Below, piece after piece: positions 32,850-43,743 of a DNA stretch of 47,434 bases; the stretch's first letter is position 1, and every line of letters begins with the position of its first letter. The position numbers were made by a program, and so were the translations under genes. The notes under the pieces were generated by a model that saw only the letters and a list, made by a program, of their open reading frames with translations, made no database searches and was not told where the DNA came from. Origin of the DNA: Glomus cerebriforme. Taxonomy: Eukaryota > Glomeromycota > Glomeromycetes > Glomerales > Glomeraceae. The stretch spans positions 8,468 to 55,901 of the forward strand of contig QKYT01000215.1 in NCBI GenBank assembly GCA_003550305.1. The letters run 5' to 3'.

Positions 32850-33245
32850 TTATGCTAGGTTGACATTAAGTATGTAATTTTAAATTTCTTTAATAATCCT
32901 TTCAAGAACTGATTATTAAAATGAGTTTCTCAATCAGTTAGAATTTTTCCAGGACAACCATGATGGCAAATAATACTTTTATAAATGAAAGTAACAGTTT
33001 CTTGTGTAGTAACTTCTTTTATAAGTTTAACTTCTGGTTATTTGATCATATAATCTATAGTAACAATTATATATTTGTTTCCTTGTGATATTATATTTAA
33101 AAGTCCTATATAATCAATTCCAATTTGATAAAAAGATAATCTGACTGGGATTGGATATAAGGATTTCTGTCACTTAGATTTTCCTCTCCTTTGGCATGTA
33201 TCACATGACTCTAAATAGGTGCTAATATCTTAGAACATTTGAGGC
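32850..33245 (-). pseudogene. Ty3/gypsy integrase core relic
   Basis: Minus-strand reading gives a zinc-finger half (YLESCDTCQRRGKSK), then PIPVRLSFYQIGIDYIGLLN, YIIVTIDYMIK, a stop where Trp is expected, PEVKLIKEV, FIYKSIICHHGCPGKILTD, then a TGA and THFNNQFL. The two aspartates of the DDE triad are recognisable (IDY, LTD). The end beyond about 32850 degenerates into frame-broken sequence. The enzyme would have inserted the cDNA; this copy cannot. Confidence 0.8.
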
Positions 33246-33874
33246 TAAAAGAATCACTTTTTCATTTTATTCATCATTCTATCTTTTGATGTATGTGTTA
33301 CTGTGAGATCATTATAAAACATATAAAGTACTGATTCCATTTCATATTTTTATACTACTTTAATTAAATTACTCTGATTATTTCAATCTTTCTTAAATAA
33401 TAAATTATTTTTAACTAAATAATGGTTTGATTGATTTGCTAACAGTTTTTGTTGTACTTCACTAAAATCTATGGGGAATGTATTATTATTGATATAGGTT
33501 ACTAAATTATAAAAATGTTGGGTATCTATTTTAATTGGCCATTTATTATAATGTGAATGCTTTAGCTTTCACCATAAAGAAATTAACTATAAAAAAAAAA
33601 ATAAAAAAAAAATCTAATCTAACTCTGTAATGATAGGTTTAAGAGAGGTAATATGAATAGGTAAATCATTATATAGGCATTCTAATAATCTTAAATATAT
33701 TATGATATTTTCTTATTAGACTAAAATAGGTACTTTCCATCAAGATATACTTACTAATACACTTGGATTCATGTCAGGTAAAGTTGATCATGAGCAAGTT
33801 CCCAAATATAATTGTAAATAATAGTTCTGTAAGGTAGATTTTTTTTGCAAGCTTTGCAGTAGGTATGAATATGG

Positions 33875-34303
33875 CATGTCTGAAATCTGTGTCAGGTTTG
33901 TGATGCAGCTAACTAATGTGATGCAACAAAAATCATAAAAATAAAATTTTTTATATTAAAATATAGCCTTTAAAAGTTACTAAATATACCTAATTTTGGC
34001 TGCTCTATAAGTTTACTTAGAGTGTTAAAAGCAGTTTTAAATATTATTATTGACTTATTTGAAAAATTTTATTTTTGTAAAATCCATTTTTGAAAATGAT
34101 TGGCAAAGACGGTAAAATTAATCATTTATATGTAAAGTCAAAAATGGTATTTTAAATCTCCTTCTAAAGTATAAGTAAACTTGCAGAGTAGCCTAAATTA
34201 CATCTACAGTAAAAATTTAAAAACTTTATAACAAAGAAAAAATTGATATGTATTTTTTTGAAAAATTAATGCACCACAAACCTGGCACAGATTTCAGATA
34301 TGC
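33875..34303. mobile_element. 429-bp TIR element inside the gypsy relic
   Basis: CATGTCTGAAATCTGTGTCA at 33875 is mirrored by TGCACCACAAACCTGGCACA-GATTTCAGATATG ending at 34303, with about 33-bp terminal repeats. A second inner inverted pair (TTTTGGCTGCTCTATAAG near 33990 and CAGAGTAGCCTAAATTA near 34190) makes it foldback-like. No ORF; the target duplication is unclear. Confidence 0.7.
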
Positions 34304-34855
34304 ATAAATATGATGATTTTCAGTATCACAGTTCCAAGTGCAACAGCTTTCATCTCTAGTTATTGATTAGCCTGCAATAACTTGCTAGATCTGGATAGAT
34401 TTACTTAATATCTTCCCATATAAAGTTATAAGTAAGGGGTTCTTAGTTATAGACTTCATTATCTTCTTCACTACTATCAGAAATAGTAATACCATTAATG
34501 GAATTAGTGTTTCGCACGAATTAAATTGAATTGAATTAAATCAGATTCAAATTCGATTCAATTAAATTACGAATCATTCAAATATGATTTGATATTTAAA
34601 TGAATCAAATTAAATCAATTCAGATTCAATTTGTGATTCAAGCATCGTCAGTATCACATGATTCATAATTCCAGCCAGAATTATTGATTTGCAATAAATT
34701 ACCTTTTTGGAAATCTTGTATAACCCAAAATTTCAATTTTCAAGAAAAATAAAATTGCCTTTTTTTGGATTATATAATGTTATATAAGATCTAATTAAAG
34801 AAATTTTGGCTAGCTTTATAAAATTTAAGCAAAATTAAACATATGATGAATAATA

Positions 34856-36175
34856 CACTACCTAGACAAAAGTAGCGGACCTCATATTTTTATTAATTAC
34901 TCAAAAACGTACATAATAATTGGGGTCAAAATTTTAACTGTTATTAGGTTAACTATATATAAAACTAATATTTGGTTGGCCAGCCATTATTCTTAATACA
35001 CGCCTCTATTCAGCGTGGCATGTTTTCAATTAAATTTGTTAAAGTATACTTCAGAATTTTATTTTATTCTTCATGCAAAGCATACTCCAATTCCTTCACA
35101 TTTTTGCAGGTCTGGAACGTTTTCTAATGCACCTTTCCAGCTCTAACTATAAATGTTCAATGGGGTTCAAGTCAGGTGACTGACTCGGCCAATTTTCTAA
35201 AATTTTTATTTTTTTTGCTTCAATCCATTTTTTAACATTTTCAGCAGTGTGAACTGGGCATTATCATCTTGGAATAAATAATTTTTTCCATTAAAATTAT
35301 TATTAATTAATGGAAGTAAATGTGATTCAAGTATTTGAATATAATCATGATGTTTCATTTTTCCATCAACTTTTACTAGCGGTCCCAATCCTTTCCCTGA
35401 AAAACAACCCCACATCATCACACCTCCACCACCATGTTTTACTGTAGGAACCATATTTTTAACATTGAATCGTATTTCAGGAGTTCTCCAAACATGATCT
35501 GGACCATCATTTTTAAAAATTGTAAAGCGACTCTCATCACTCCAGATAACTGACTTCCATTTCCTAACAGACCAGTCTTTTTTTTCAATACACCAGGTTA
35601 GCGATTTTCTCTTTGTTTATTACTAAGAAGAGGTTTGCATGCTGGAATATGAGAAAAAATATTAAGCTCATGCAAATTTCTTCTTATTGTCTTAGTAGAA
35701 ACTTGAATTTCAGTTTTTTCTTGAAATTTGTTCTTTATTTGTTCAGCTGACTGGTGACTATCAGCTTTAACAATTTTTTTTAGTGCTTTTTGGTGTTCAC
35801 AATTTAAAAGTCTTGGGCGGCCACTTCGTAGCTGAGTTTTAAGACTTTTTCCTTCACAAAAGGCCTGAATAGTTCGGAGAACTGTGGTTTTAGAAAAGCC
35901 AAGCATTTTAATAATATTTGCTTTTGTGGCANTACNCTTAAAAAGGCCAATAATTTGGTTNCGTTCAGCCTCTGTTAAATCGGACATAGTGTAAAGTAGT
36001 ACAAAATNCTATTTTNTNGATCACATTTGAAATATGTTTATAAATAAAGTAATGTTTACATCATTGTTTACATAGGATGTAAACTAACACGTGTTAAAAT
36101 TTCAGCCCAAATTATTATGTACAGTTTTAAGAATTAAGTTAAAAAATAAGGTCCACTACTTTTGTCTAGGTAGTG
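34856..36175 (-). mobile_element. Tc1/mariner element, 1320 bp
   Basis: Terminal repeats CACTACCTAGACAAAAGTAG (34856) and CTACTTTTGTCTAGGTAGTG (to 36175) are exact complements over 20 bp and similar for about 40 bp, flanked by TA at 34854-34855 and 36176-36177. The diverged copy of the host repeat near 4090 has the uninterrupted sequence (TTAATATGTAACAA against TAATA..TATGTGACAA), showing the empty site. It encodes the transposase relic on the minus strand. Confidence 0.92.
35080..35987 (-). pseudogene. Tc1-type transposase relic
   Basis: ATG at 35987 starts MSDLTEAE..QIIGLFK, followed by two helix-turn-helix segments (ANIIKMLGFSKTTVLRTIQA, ADSHQSAEQIKNKF), the GRPR-like linker (RSGRPRLL) and the DDE domain: WSDESRFTIF (first Asp), [27 protein letters not shown] (second Asp) and [15 protein letters not shown] (third acidic residue). 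Breaks: a frameshift near 35605, another near 35250 and a TAG at 35147-35149 in place of the Trp that follows EHL in the family; further stops follow. A few N positions near the N-terminus are unresolved. Confidence 0.9.
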
Positions 36176-36699
36176 TATGTGACAATTGGTCAAATTAAAT
36201 TTGATTTGGATTTGATTCAGATTTGACTAATTCGCCAAATCTGAGATTCAAATTCAATTCACAATTCAAAAATTTTGAATTGAATTAAATTGAATCTGAA
36301 TTGAATCTGAATTAAATTCGATTTGGCTGAATCATCTGTGAAACACCAAATAAAATAATATTCCTATTTAATTTCACTTTCAACTTCTTTACTTCATCTC
36401 TCATTTTACCTTTCATAATTACGTTAGTATTCTTTAGTATTGATGGATGAGTATTTAGTTTCATATGTGCAAATAATGTCTGCAACATGGATAGGGTTTA
36501 AGGATGTTTATTAGGAGGGACTTCTCACTTTCTATTTTTGAAAACTCACTTTTGTATAAGAACTTTTGTGATGAAGTTATTCATCTTTATTTATTACTAA
36601 AGCCATAGATAATAATTTTGCTTCAGATTCTTTATCTTTTTTAGTATCAGCATCATAAGTTATGATTAAGAAACACTCATTTTTTTCAATTTGATCAGT

Positions 36700-37860
36700 A
36701 TTATCATTGTATATTTTTGATAAAGCATCAGCATTGGCATTGTGCTTTCCTGGGCAATGTTTAATGGTAAAATTATATTGTTAGAGTTCTATTATCCAAT
36801 GTGCTTATTTACTCTTAAGTATTTTTGATGTTTTTAACCACTTTAATACTGAGTGATTGGCAACAATTGAAAAAATTGACTTAAATAGTGATGAAAATGC
36901 TTAACTGTCTATACAATGGTAAGACATTCTAGATCAGTAATGGGGTAGTTCTCTTTTGCTTTGTTAATTATTTTGCTAGTATAAATAACTATACACTTCT
37001 GTCCATTGACTTTCTGTAATAGTACAGCTTCTAAACCAAACTTGTAAGTGTTAGTATACAAGGTAAAAGGTTTCTTAAAATTTGGATACTGTAAAATAGG
37101 GGTTTGATAAGTCTTTCTTTTAATCGGTCAAATGCAGTTTATTGCTTTTCTGTCTATTAAAAGGATATTTTTTTTTTAAGTAGTATAGCCAAAGGCTTTG
37201 CATGTCTGGCAAAATCTTTAATAAATTTTTGATAGTATTCAAATAATTCAAGTACAGCTTGAAGTTGAGTTAAAGTTTTAGGTATAGGAAAGCTTTTGAC
37301 TTTTTCTATTTTTTTAGGATCTGGATGGATGCCTCTTTATTCCATTATATGTCCTAAGAAAACTAATGAGGGGTAACAAAAGTGGCACTTCTTTAACTTG
37401 ATGCTAAGTTGAGCTTTTCTTAACATTTGAAAAACTTGTTTGATGTGTTCTAAGTATAATTCTAAGGGTCTTTTTGAATAAATAATGATATCATCCAAGT
37501 AAATAGCAACAAATAAACTAAAAAAATCCTTTAAGATCTATTAATCTTTAGAAGATTTCTGGGACATTATTCAAACCAAAAGGCATAACTAAAAATTCAT
37601 AAAGACTAGAGGCTTAGAGGGAATAATAAAGGCTATCTTTTCAATATCTTTTGAATGTATAAAAACTTGCCAATATCCATTAGTTAAATCTAAGGTAGTG
37701 AACCATTGAGATTTACCTAAAAAATTTAATAAATCATTAATTCTTGGTAGAGTATAAGTATCGATTTTAGTTATAGCATTCAGTTTATGATAATCTATGC
37801 ACAATTGTTTGTCTTTTCCTTTCTTTCTTACAATGATTACTGGGAAAGTCTAGGGTATAG
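36700..37860 (-). pseudogene. Gypsy reverse transcriptase and RNase H relic
   Basis: Minus strand from about 37850: VIIVRKKGKDKQLCIDYHKL, YTLPRINDLLNFLG, WFTTLDLTNGYWQVF, then LFVAIYLDDIIIYSKRPLEL (YLDD at 37490-37501), LKKCHFCYP, PKKIEKVKSFPIPK. RNase H follows: YKFGLEAVLLQKVNGQKC, YTSKIINKAKENYPITDLEC. The upstream RT segment (GRITIVKHQIHVGNVLPIAQ, about 38400-38330) is separated by two insertions. Stops in the RNase H part (IV-stop-TVKHF) show that it is inactive. Confidence 0.85.
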
Positions 37861-38009
37861 ATGCCATCCAAATCCCAAAATCAATTTGGATATATAGTAA
37901 ATTTCCAAATTATTTTAGCACTTTACTTAATAAATTACATATAAACTAAATGAATTTGTACATTTCAAATTATATTTATGATATCCTAAAATAATTTGGA
38001 TGGCATCTA
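37858..38009. mobile_element. 152-bp mariner-like MITE in the RT domain
   Basis: TAGATGCCATCCAAAT at 37858 and ATTTGGATGGCATCTA ending at 38009 are perfect 16-bp inverted repeats with TA on both sides (37856-37857, 38010-38011). Non-coding. It sits in the gypsy RT frame between the SxSP-like and VRKKG segments. Confidence 0.88.
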
Positions 38010-38026
38010 TAGTCCAGGGACCAGGA

Positions 38027-38244
38027 GTAGTATTACAATTCTTGAATATTCTCCATTTGTCTATCTGTATCTGCAAATGGTGGATATTATATTTGATCTG
38101 GATATCCTCAGATGATTTGCAGAAATCCTCAGATATTCTCAGATTTTATCTGTCAAATAATAATACTGACAGATATTTATATTCGCAGATGATGGATACC
38201 CGCACCATATATTCAGGTAGCAGATAGATAGATTGCATTACTAC
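38027..38244. mobile_element. ~218-bp TIR element beside the MITE
   Basis: GTAGTATTACAAT (38027-38039) and ATTGCATTACTAC (38232-38244) are inverted with one mismatch. The interior is rich in CAGATGAT/ATCCTCAGAT words. Flanking words CCAGGA and CCAGAG may be a decayed duplication. It separates the RT segment ending SLWVV (about 38250) from the rest of the RT. Confidence 0.6.
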
Positions 38245-38829
38245 CCAGAGGCTATGTGATTATCTAATGATATCATTAGATTTCATCTTCTGAGCATTTT
38301 CTGGATTCATGCAGTAGGATTTTTGTGCAATTGGTAGGACATTTCCAACATGAATTTGGTGCTTAACAATAGTAATTCTTCCTATTTCAGTTTGTCTTTT
38401 GGCACAGATATCAGCATATACTTCAAATAGATACTGAAATGCTTATTGTTGGTAGTAATCAAGAGGTTTTACATGTTGGTCTTCTGGGGATTTTTCTTTT
38501 TTACTTAAATTTTTAATACTTTTTGCAAGAAAGATTGCAGGGTTGTTGTTAGTTTGTGTGATTTCTTTTTCTTTTGATTTATCTTTAATATTGTAAGAAG
38601 AGTATACATCACTTCAAGAATTATAGATCATTTTATTCTTATAGACTTCTTTTTCATCAGACATGTCTGAATAATAAATATAGTACTCATCTAAAAGTTC
38701 ATTCTCATAATAATCATTATCAGAATTATAGTTTAATTCTTGGGTAATAATCTTGGCTGTTTTGGTAAAAGTAATACAAATTCTTACAGTAATATTATAT
38801 TTGTGAATGGTCAAGATTGATTAGTTATT

Positions 38830-39780
38830 TCCTAGAATAAGTACTTCATTCTTTGATTTCAATACTTGAAAGAAGTAGGAATTTTAATTTTACCTATTAC
38901 AATAGAGATATTATCTACAATTTCTAATGATCTAGTCTTTGTTCCATTGGCAGTTACCATGACTATTTTTGAAAGTCTATCAATTTCATATCCCAATTTG
39001 TTTAGAAGAGTTTTAGTTATGATACTGGTGATAGCTTCACTATCTATGATGGCTATTTGTACCTTCTATCTGATTTTTAAGATATATTTGGCAGTAGTAG
39101 TGAATTCTTCATCACTATCAAACTATCAGTAAGATTAGCTTTTTGAGTATTTTATTGAGCCTTTTCTCTTGATCTTCTTACTGCTCTTGATAATCCAGAA
39201 TGGTAAGTGAAAATTATATATGCAGCTTGGCTTATAGAGAGTCTATATAATAAGTTTTACAAGTAGATAGTTATATTAAACTTAATTAACTGTTCAATAG
39301 GTACAAAAAGTAATCTTTGTCTTAGAATTTTAGTGGTTTTTGTTAAAGAGATAGTGTTGGTAGTTACTAGCGGTTGAACTTTAATATCCTCCATTTCTTT
39401 GCTGACAACTGGTACATTAAAATAAGGGGTTTTCCTTAAACTTTATTTTCTATTAGATTCACTTTTCTGCATTCTTCTATTCTTGGAGACTGGAGTTTTA
39501 GGATAAAGTCCTTTAAGTAAACTTCATACTCTTTTCTATCATTTTCATATTCTTCCTCATATTCTTCATCATATTTGAAGTCATCCAAATAGTTTATGTC
39601 TCTGGTTTCATATCTGGTAGTCCTTAGTACTGTTATGGATCTAGGTTGCCTATTAAATCTTTGATCAGGGTAGGAGCAATCTTAAGTCATATGTTCGGGT
39701 TGATTGCAATTGTAGCATTTGAAGTTAGATCCAGTTGATCAGAATATTGAAATTGTTATTCCTAGGTGGTCTTTCTTGAT
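38830..39780 (-). pseudogene. Gypsy gag zinc knuckle and retropepsin relic
   Basis: A CX2CX4HX4C knuckle is encoded at 39676-39717 (minus) but contains a stop and Glu for the usual Gly. An acidic stretch (DDFKYDEEYEEEYENDRKEY) follows, then the protease: IAIIDSEAITSIITKTLLNK, LSKIVMVTANGTKTRSLEIV, KIKIPTSF. The active-site triplet is DSE instead of DS/TG, a G-to-A change that would abolish activity in known retropepsins. Confidence 0.75.
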
Positions 39781-40118
39781 TAGTTAGTGGTAAGTTCATC
39801 AACTTCATTTTCAGAAATTTTAGCTTTAGAACTAAAGGTGATAGTGGATCTCTTTTGGAAATTGGGTGCAAATAATATGCTAAAATCTTCATATAAAATA
39901 TGTAATAAACCTATATTATCTTATATGGCTATTGCTCTAAGCATACCAAAAAAATTTATTATCACCTCAAAAGAAAGAGACAACAAATAAGTTTGTCATA
40001 ATGATAATTCCTACTTGTATAATAGTCATTTACTTTAATAAATTCCTATTAATAAAAAATTTTTTGATAATTTTCAGAATATTAAACAATTCCTTTTATA
40101 TATAATATTATTATTGAT

Positions 40119-41590
40119 CATATTAGTTAATGACGCTAATACATTTGAGCTTAAGTTATCGAAACAATGTATCATTGAACTTAAGGCTGAGAATGTAGAT
40201 TTTAAAAGAAAGATCTTAGAGTTTGATGCTGAGAAAGCTGAATTTAAACGTAGGATTTCTGAAACTCTAAGAATAACTGAAGAAAAAAGAACGAGGCATA
40301 ATGCCGAGAATGCTAAATTCAAGGCAAGAATCGAGAAGTTGAAATCTGAAAATATTGAGTTTAAAAATAGACTCACAAAAGTAAAAATAAAGCAAATTTT
40401 AAATGATAATTCTTTAATAGCAATTCATTTAACTTCAATTTGGTTGCAGATCAGATACCGATGGTAATACATCATGAGAAACTATTGGTAGATATTTTAT
40501 TACCCAAAGACAAGAAAATAGACACTTTCTTGGATGAGATGCATAAGAAAAAGGTTAGTAATGAGATTAGACAAAGGAAGTAAGAAAAAAAGCAAAGCGA
40601 GCAAGAGACTAATTCTGGGAATGATGGGTCAGTATTTTGTAACTTATCAAAGAAATCCCAAGTTAATGCATGTATTCTTGAAAATTGTAAAGAATCTTTA
40701 CAATCAAAGTTATGTGATATGAAAGAATCTGATCAAGTTATTACCAAGTTAAGGAAATGTTTAAAGCTATGTTCAATCATGTGACTTTTTTAAATTTGTT
40801 ACCCTCTATATCACCCTCTTTTTTTTTTATTTTTACTATGTATTCTAAAAACAGAATTTTTTCAATGTATGAAATTATATTTGTACCTATATATTATATA
40901 GTAATATAAAAATTCACATGATCAAATACAGCTTTAAACTATTTCCAAGTTAGATAAAAATATAATTGTAAAACAGGAGTTAAAGCAATAGCTATCAGTA
41001 TTTGCACATACTTTTTCATCAGATTAAATTTTAGAACAGGACTCTAGCTCATTAGATACTGCGTAAAATATAGCTTGCATATTTAGAAAAGCTATTAAGT
41101 TTGGTCAAGAAGCAATTTTATACTAATGCTATTTTATAGAGAAATATGACAAAAGGATTAATAACCTTATTGCTGGTGAAGTTAAGAAAAAAACTGCAAC
41201 ATCTATAATATATCAAGAAATCAAATAGCTTCTACTTGAAATAACAGATGTGAATTTGCATCAAAAAATCCTTAAAGCTAGAAAACCCCAAATATCTGGA
41301 TTGGCATGCCAAATTAAGTGGATTACCAAGCATTTTGATGGATAAGATTCAGTCCAGCTTATACAAAAAATATAAAAAAGAAACTGGGCATGAACCATGG
41401 TAACTATCAGAAGTACATGAATTAGAAGTCATAAATTTGAAGCCAGAAAACAAAATATCTGATTTATCTTTTCCCTTCTCCGGTGAGCAATGTAAAGAAA
41501 AAGGGCCCATCACCTTTGAAGCAGAACCTGATTCAGAGTTAATTATCAAATCTGTATTAGAGCATTTCACATACTTGAAATTCTGAAATA
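40119..41590 (+). pseudogene. Decayed coiled-coil gene of an expanded fungal family
   Basis: 40119-40410 encodes a long heptad-rich coiled coil (ECTAEN-like units: CIIELKAENVDFKRKI, AEKAEFKRRISETLRI, ENAKFKARIEKLKSENIEFK). A second block, 40510-40790, reads DTFLDEMHKKKVSNEIRQRK, a TAA, then QETNSGNDGSVFCNLSKKSQ and on. A third, about 41095-41590, reads EKYDKRINNLIAGEVKKKTA, then SIIYQEIK, a TAG, then EITDVNLHQKILKARKPQIS and an acidic tail. The coiled coil plus FLDxxHKKxVSxEIRQ plus ITDVNLxxK layout resembles a protein family that I recall as numerous in Rhizophagus; its function is unknown. Stops in blocks two and three mark it as dead. Confidence 0.5.
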
Positions 41591-42149
41591 GTTTCAGAGG
41601 GATTGATAATTATATTTTGTATCTACTCAGCCATAAAGCTTACCATGTCCTATTTGTGATTACATGGCAAATGGTATAAAAATGAAATGGAATATTGTCT
41701 TACTTGTTTCACTTCAAGTAATAAATTCAAATTCGTGATCGTAGCATAGAAACTCCGTCATGTGAGACCAATCACCTGAAATGCACAGTATGATATCAGA
41801 AAAATGCTATACAGCTTGATTAAAACTATCAGATTAGATATTTTTTGCGATCAAGGGGGTAGAACTGTGCGACATAAGATTTAGCACTTTTTTTGTCATC
41901 AGGACTAATGCCTAGTTTCCATTCCAAGGATCTCGTTACTAATCATGAATGCAAACAAATGAAACGGACTATTAGGTTAGGGTGATGGTACAATGAATAT
42001 AGTGAGTATCAGGAGGTGGATAGAATAGACACAATAAGACTTTATCATGTATCATGTATCATTGTATCAAACGAAGCTGTATCCCGATCTAAGATCCAAT
42101 ATGTACTTTTTATTTACAATCAATAAAGCAAAGGTGCATTAAGCAAAAT
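41591..42149. other. Intergenic region
   Basis: No gene recognised. A short direct repeat (ATCATGTATC) occurs at about 42045-42063. Base composition is less AT-rich than to the left, consistent with leaving the TE cluster. Confidence 0.4.
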
Positions 42150-42840
42150 GATAATATCTTTACATGATAATATTCCGCATATTGCTGTGTGACATAAGAA
42201 AAAAACTAACCATAACATCTTGTAGACGCGTAATATTCTCGAACTTTCTTGCAGATACTCGTGTAATAATAATAAAAAAAGACCCCTTTGTTGATCCAAG
42301 GGGCATGATCCCATATTGGTTAGCGATCAAGGATTTTATTATGTCTTTGAGTGAATTCATTGATCTGATTTTCCGTAATGCCATCATAATTCCCTGAAGA
42401 TTTATTCCAAATTCGATTCTTGGACTGCTACAAATCATACAAAAAGAAGGCAAGTCAGTTAGTGAACCCTTTCATCTGTCTTGCACAAATATAAGCAAAA
42501 ATCAAGTAAACTAATCAAACTTACCAATATTTACATCGTTAATATTCATAATCAAATAAACGAGATTATCTGCGAAGTGATAATAAGGTATATTGGTTTG
42601 ATTGTTCGGCTAACTTCTTGGAACATGTCAACGCGATCTTAACCGATTTTCTGCCTCTATAGATGTTCCAAAATAAAACGGGCATATTACTTTTCTTATT
42701 ATGTATCGGCATTTTGATCTTCGCCGAGAAAATCACTGACCATCATCACGCGTACAATAGACGCAGTGAAATTATAACATGAATCTCGTCTTTCGCGCAG
42801 TACATATAATGTTTGGCACAATATCATACTGGTGATAAAA
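42150..42840 (-). pseudogene. Decayed multi-exon gene, possibly transposase-like
   Basis: On the minus strand an acceptor (TTATCACCAG, near 42829) precedes SMILCQTLYVLRERRDSCYN, then FTASIVRVMMVSDFLGEDQN ending ADT-stop near 42703. MMVSDFL resembles a motif I associate with a DDE-transposase-like family abundant in arbuscular mycorrhizal fungi. Further protein-like stretches occur in different frames: DRVDMFQEVSRTIKPIYLII (about 42630-42570), FADNLVYLIMNINDVNI before a GTAAGT donor near 42520, and 42430-42207, where two frames are protein-like (MALRKIRSMNSLKDIIKSLI; SSGNYDGITENQINEFTQRH). The phases do not join, so frameshifts or an incorrect model are likely. Confidence 0.3.
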
Positions 42841-43196
42841 AAATTATGCGTCAAAAATCAAGGCAGATTGAAAATGAGACGTAACAGTAAGTGTGAATCA
42901 GTAACATTACATTACTTTTTCTACATCAGTTGCTAATCTCTCGATTTATGCTGTAGATTCGAAATTATTAATCTCGGGAAACTTCTCTTGCGGAAATTAA
43001 CCAAGATCGAAAATTTCTATATAATCTGTATGGGTAGGAGTGATTTACATTGGTGGGGGATCTTGTAAACATAGTTTATTTCGTATTTGTAGAAAATGGG
43101 ATCTTGTAGTTAGCAATAGTGATAGGAAAAAAACAATTAGTATAGAAATTTGTAAAAAGTCTAAGAGAGCAAAGAAATAATGTGATGTTGGGACTC

Positions 43197-43247
43197 GCAT
43201 TAAATGGCCTAGAATCCGCGTACTCCCTCCCTCTTTGATAGCATCAT
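43197..43247 (+). repeat. 51-bp block also present inverted at 336-386
   Basis: CCGCGTACTCCCTCCCTCTT lies at its centre. It matches the reverse complement of 336-386 with four mismatches. It lies about 500 bp upstream of the intact nuclease-like gene and marks the distal end of its promoter region. Confidence 0.9.
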
Positions 43248-43304
43248 ACGTTTCACTTGTGATTCTTGTACTTTAAATAAAATTGATTTTTACTGAAAAG
43301 CCAA

Positions 43305-43530
43305 ATGTCCACCGCCAATTGGGCCGAACATGGAACACTTGGAGGAAGTGAACTCAGTTTGCCACCGCCAATTGGGTCTGTACATGACAAACTGGCCTTT
43401 TTCATCAGTGAATCCAACAAAGGACCCTTGATGACAAATCTTCTCACCGCCAATTGGGTCTGTACATGAGTAGATTTGGGCAAAGTTCACATTCCCAGTT
43501 TGCCACCGCCAATTGGGTCTGTTCATGACA
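43305..43530 (+). promoter_or_regulatory. Four-copy CCAATTGG repeat array upstream of a gene
   Basis: CCGCCAATTGGG occurs at 43312-43323, 43365-43376, 43447-43458 and 43506-43517; in three copies it is followed by TCTGTACATGA or TCTGTTCATGA and in two of those by CAAACTG. Each core is a palindrome with a CCAAT box on both strands, the binding site of the fungal HAP/NF-Y complex. The array is 230-430 bp upstream of the start codon at 43744. Role as an upstream activating region is inferred. Confidence 0.6.
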
Positions 43531-43743
43531 AACTGTCTTTTTCATAAAAAATTTCGCCACTTAAATAGATCTGAGTAAAGTTTGTTGTTCCGAAAAGTCA
43601 TCTGTTATATTACAGATTTACAGACGCGTACTCCCACCAATTATTTTATGGTCTAATTTAATGTGTAACAGACCTGTGTAACTTTGAGTGATGTATAATT
43701 GTATATTTATCTAGTATCGCGTTTTAAAATTAATTCGGAAAAG

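Larger units (their letters stand above)
34505..36348. mobile_element. hAT-like non-autonomous element carrying a nested Tc1
   Basis: Ends TAGTGTTTCGCAC (34505) and GTGAAACACCA (to 36348) are imperfect complements; flanks AATGGAAT (34497-34504) and AATAAAAT (36349-36356) would be an 8-bp target duplication with two G-to-A changes. Inside each end lies a long GAATTGAATTAAAT-type simple-sequence arm. Without the 1320-bp Tc1 and its TA the element was about 522 bp. It has no coding region of its own. Confidence 0.6.
32560..39780 (-). mobile_element. Degraded Ty3/gypsy retrotransposon (gag-pol) with nested insertions
   Basis: Read on the minus strand the order is nucleocapsid CCHC knuckle (39717-39676, CYNCNQPEHMT then a stop then DC), retropepsin (IDSEAITSII at about 39050-39015, usual DSG now DSE), reverse transcriptase (KHQIHVG, VRKKGKDKQLCIDYHKLN, WFTTLDLTNGYWQ, catalytic YLDD at 37501-37490), RNase H (KPFTLYTNTYKFGLEAVLLQ, then ENYPITDLECLTIV) and integrase (CDTCQRRGKSK near 33215, GIDYIGLL, then the DDE-type core). 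Order PR-RT-RH-IN defines Ty3/gypsy. Stops and frame breaks are frequent, no LTR pair was found, and at least four later elements interrupt it (33875, 34505, 37858, 38027). Confidence 0.85.

Noticed and set aside
43253..43526. Two minus-strand ORFs with DPIGGGK-like repeats
   Set aside because: They are translations of the CCAATTGG DNA repeats upstream of a gene; frame and Met positions are not conserved between copies.
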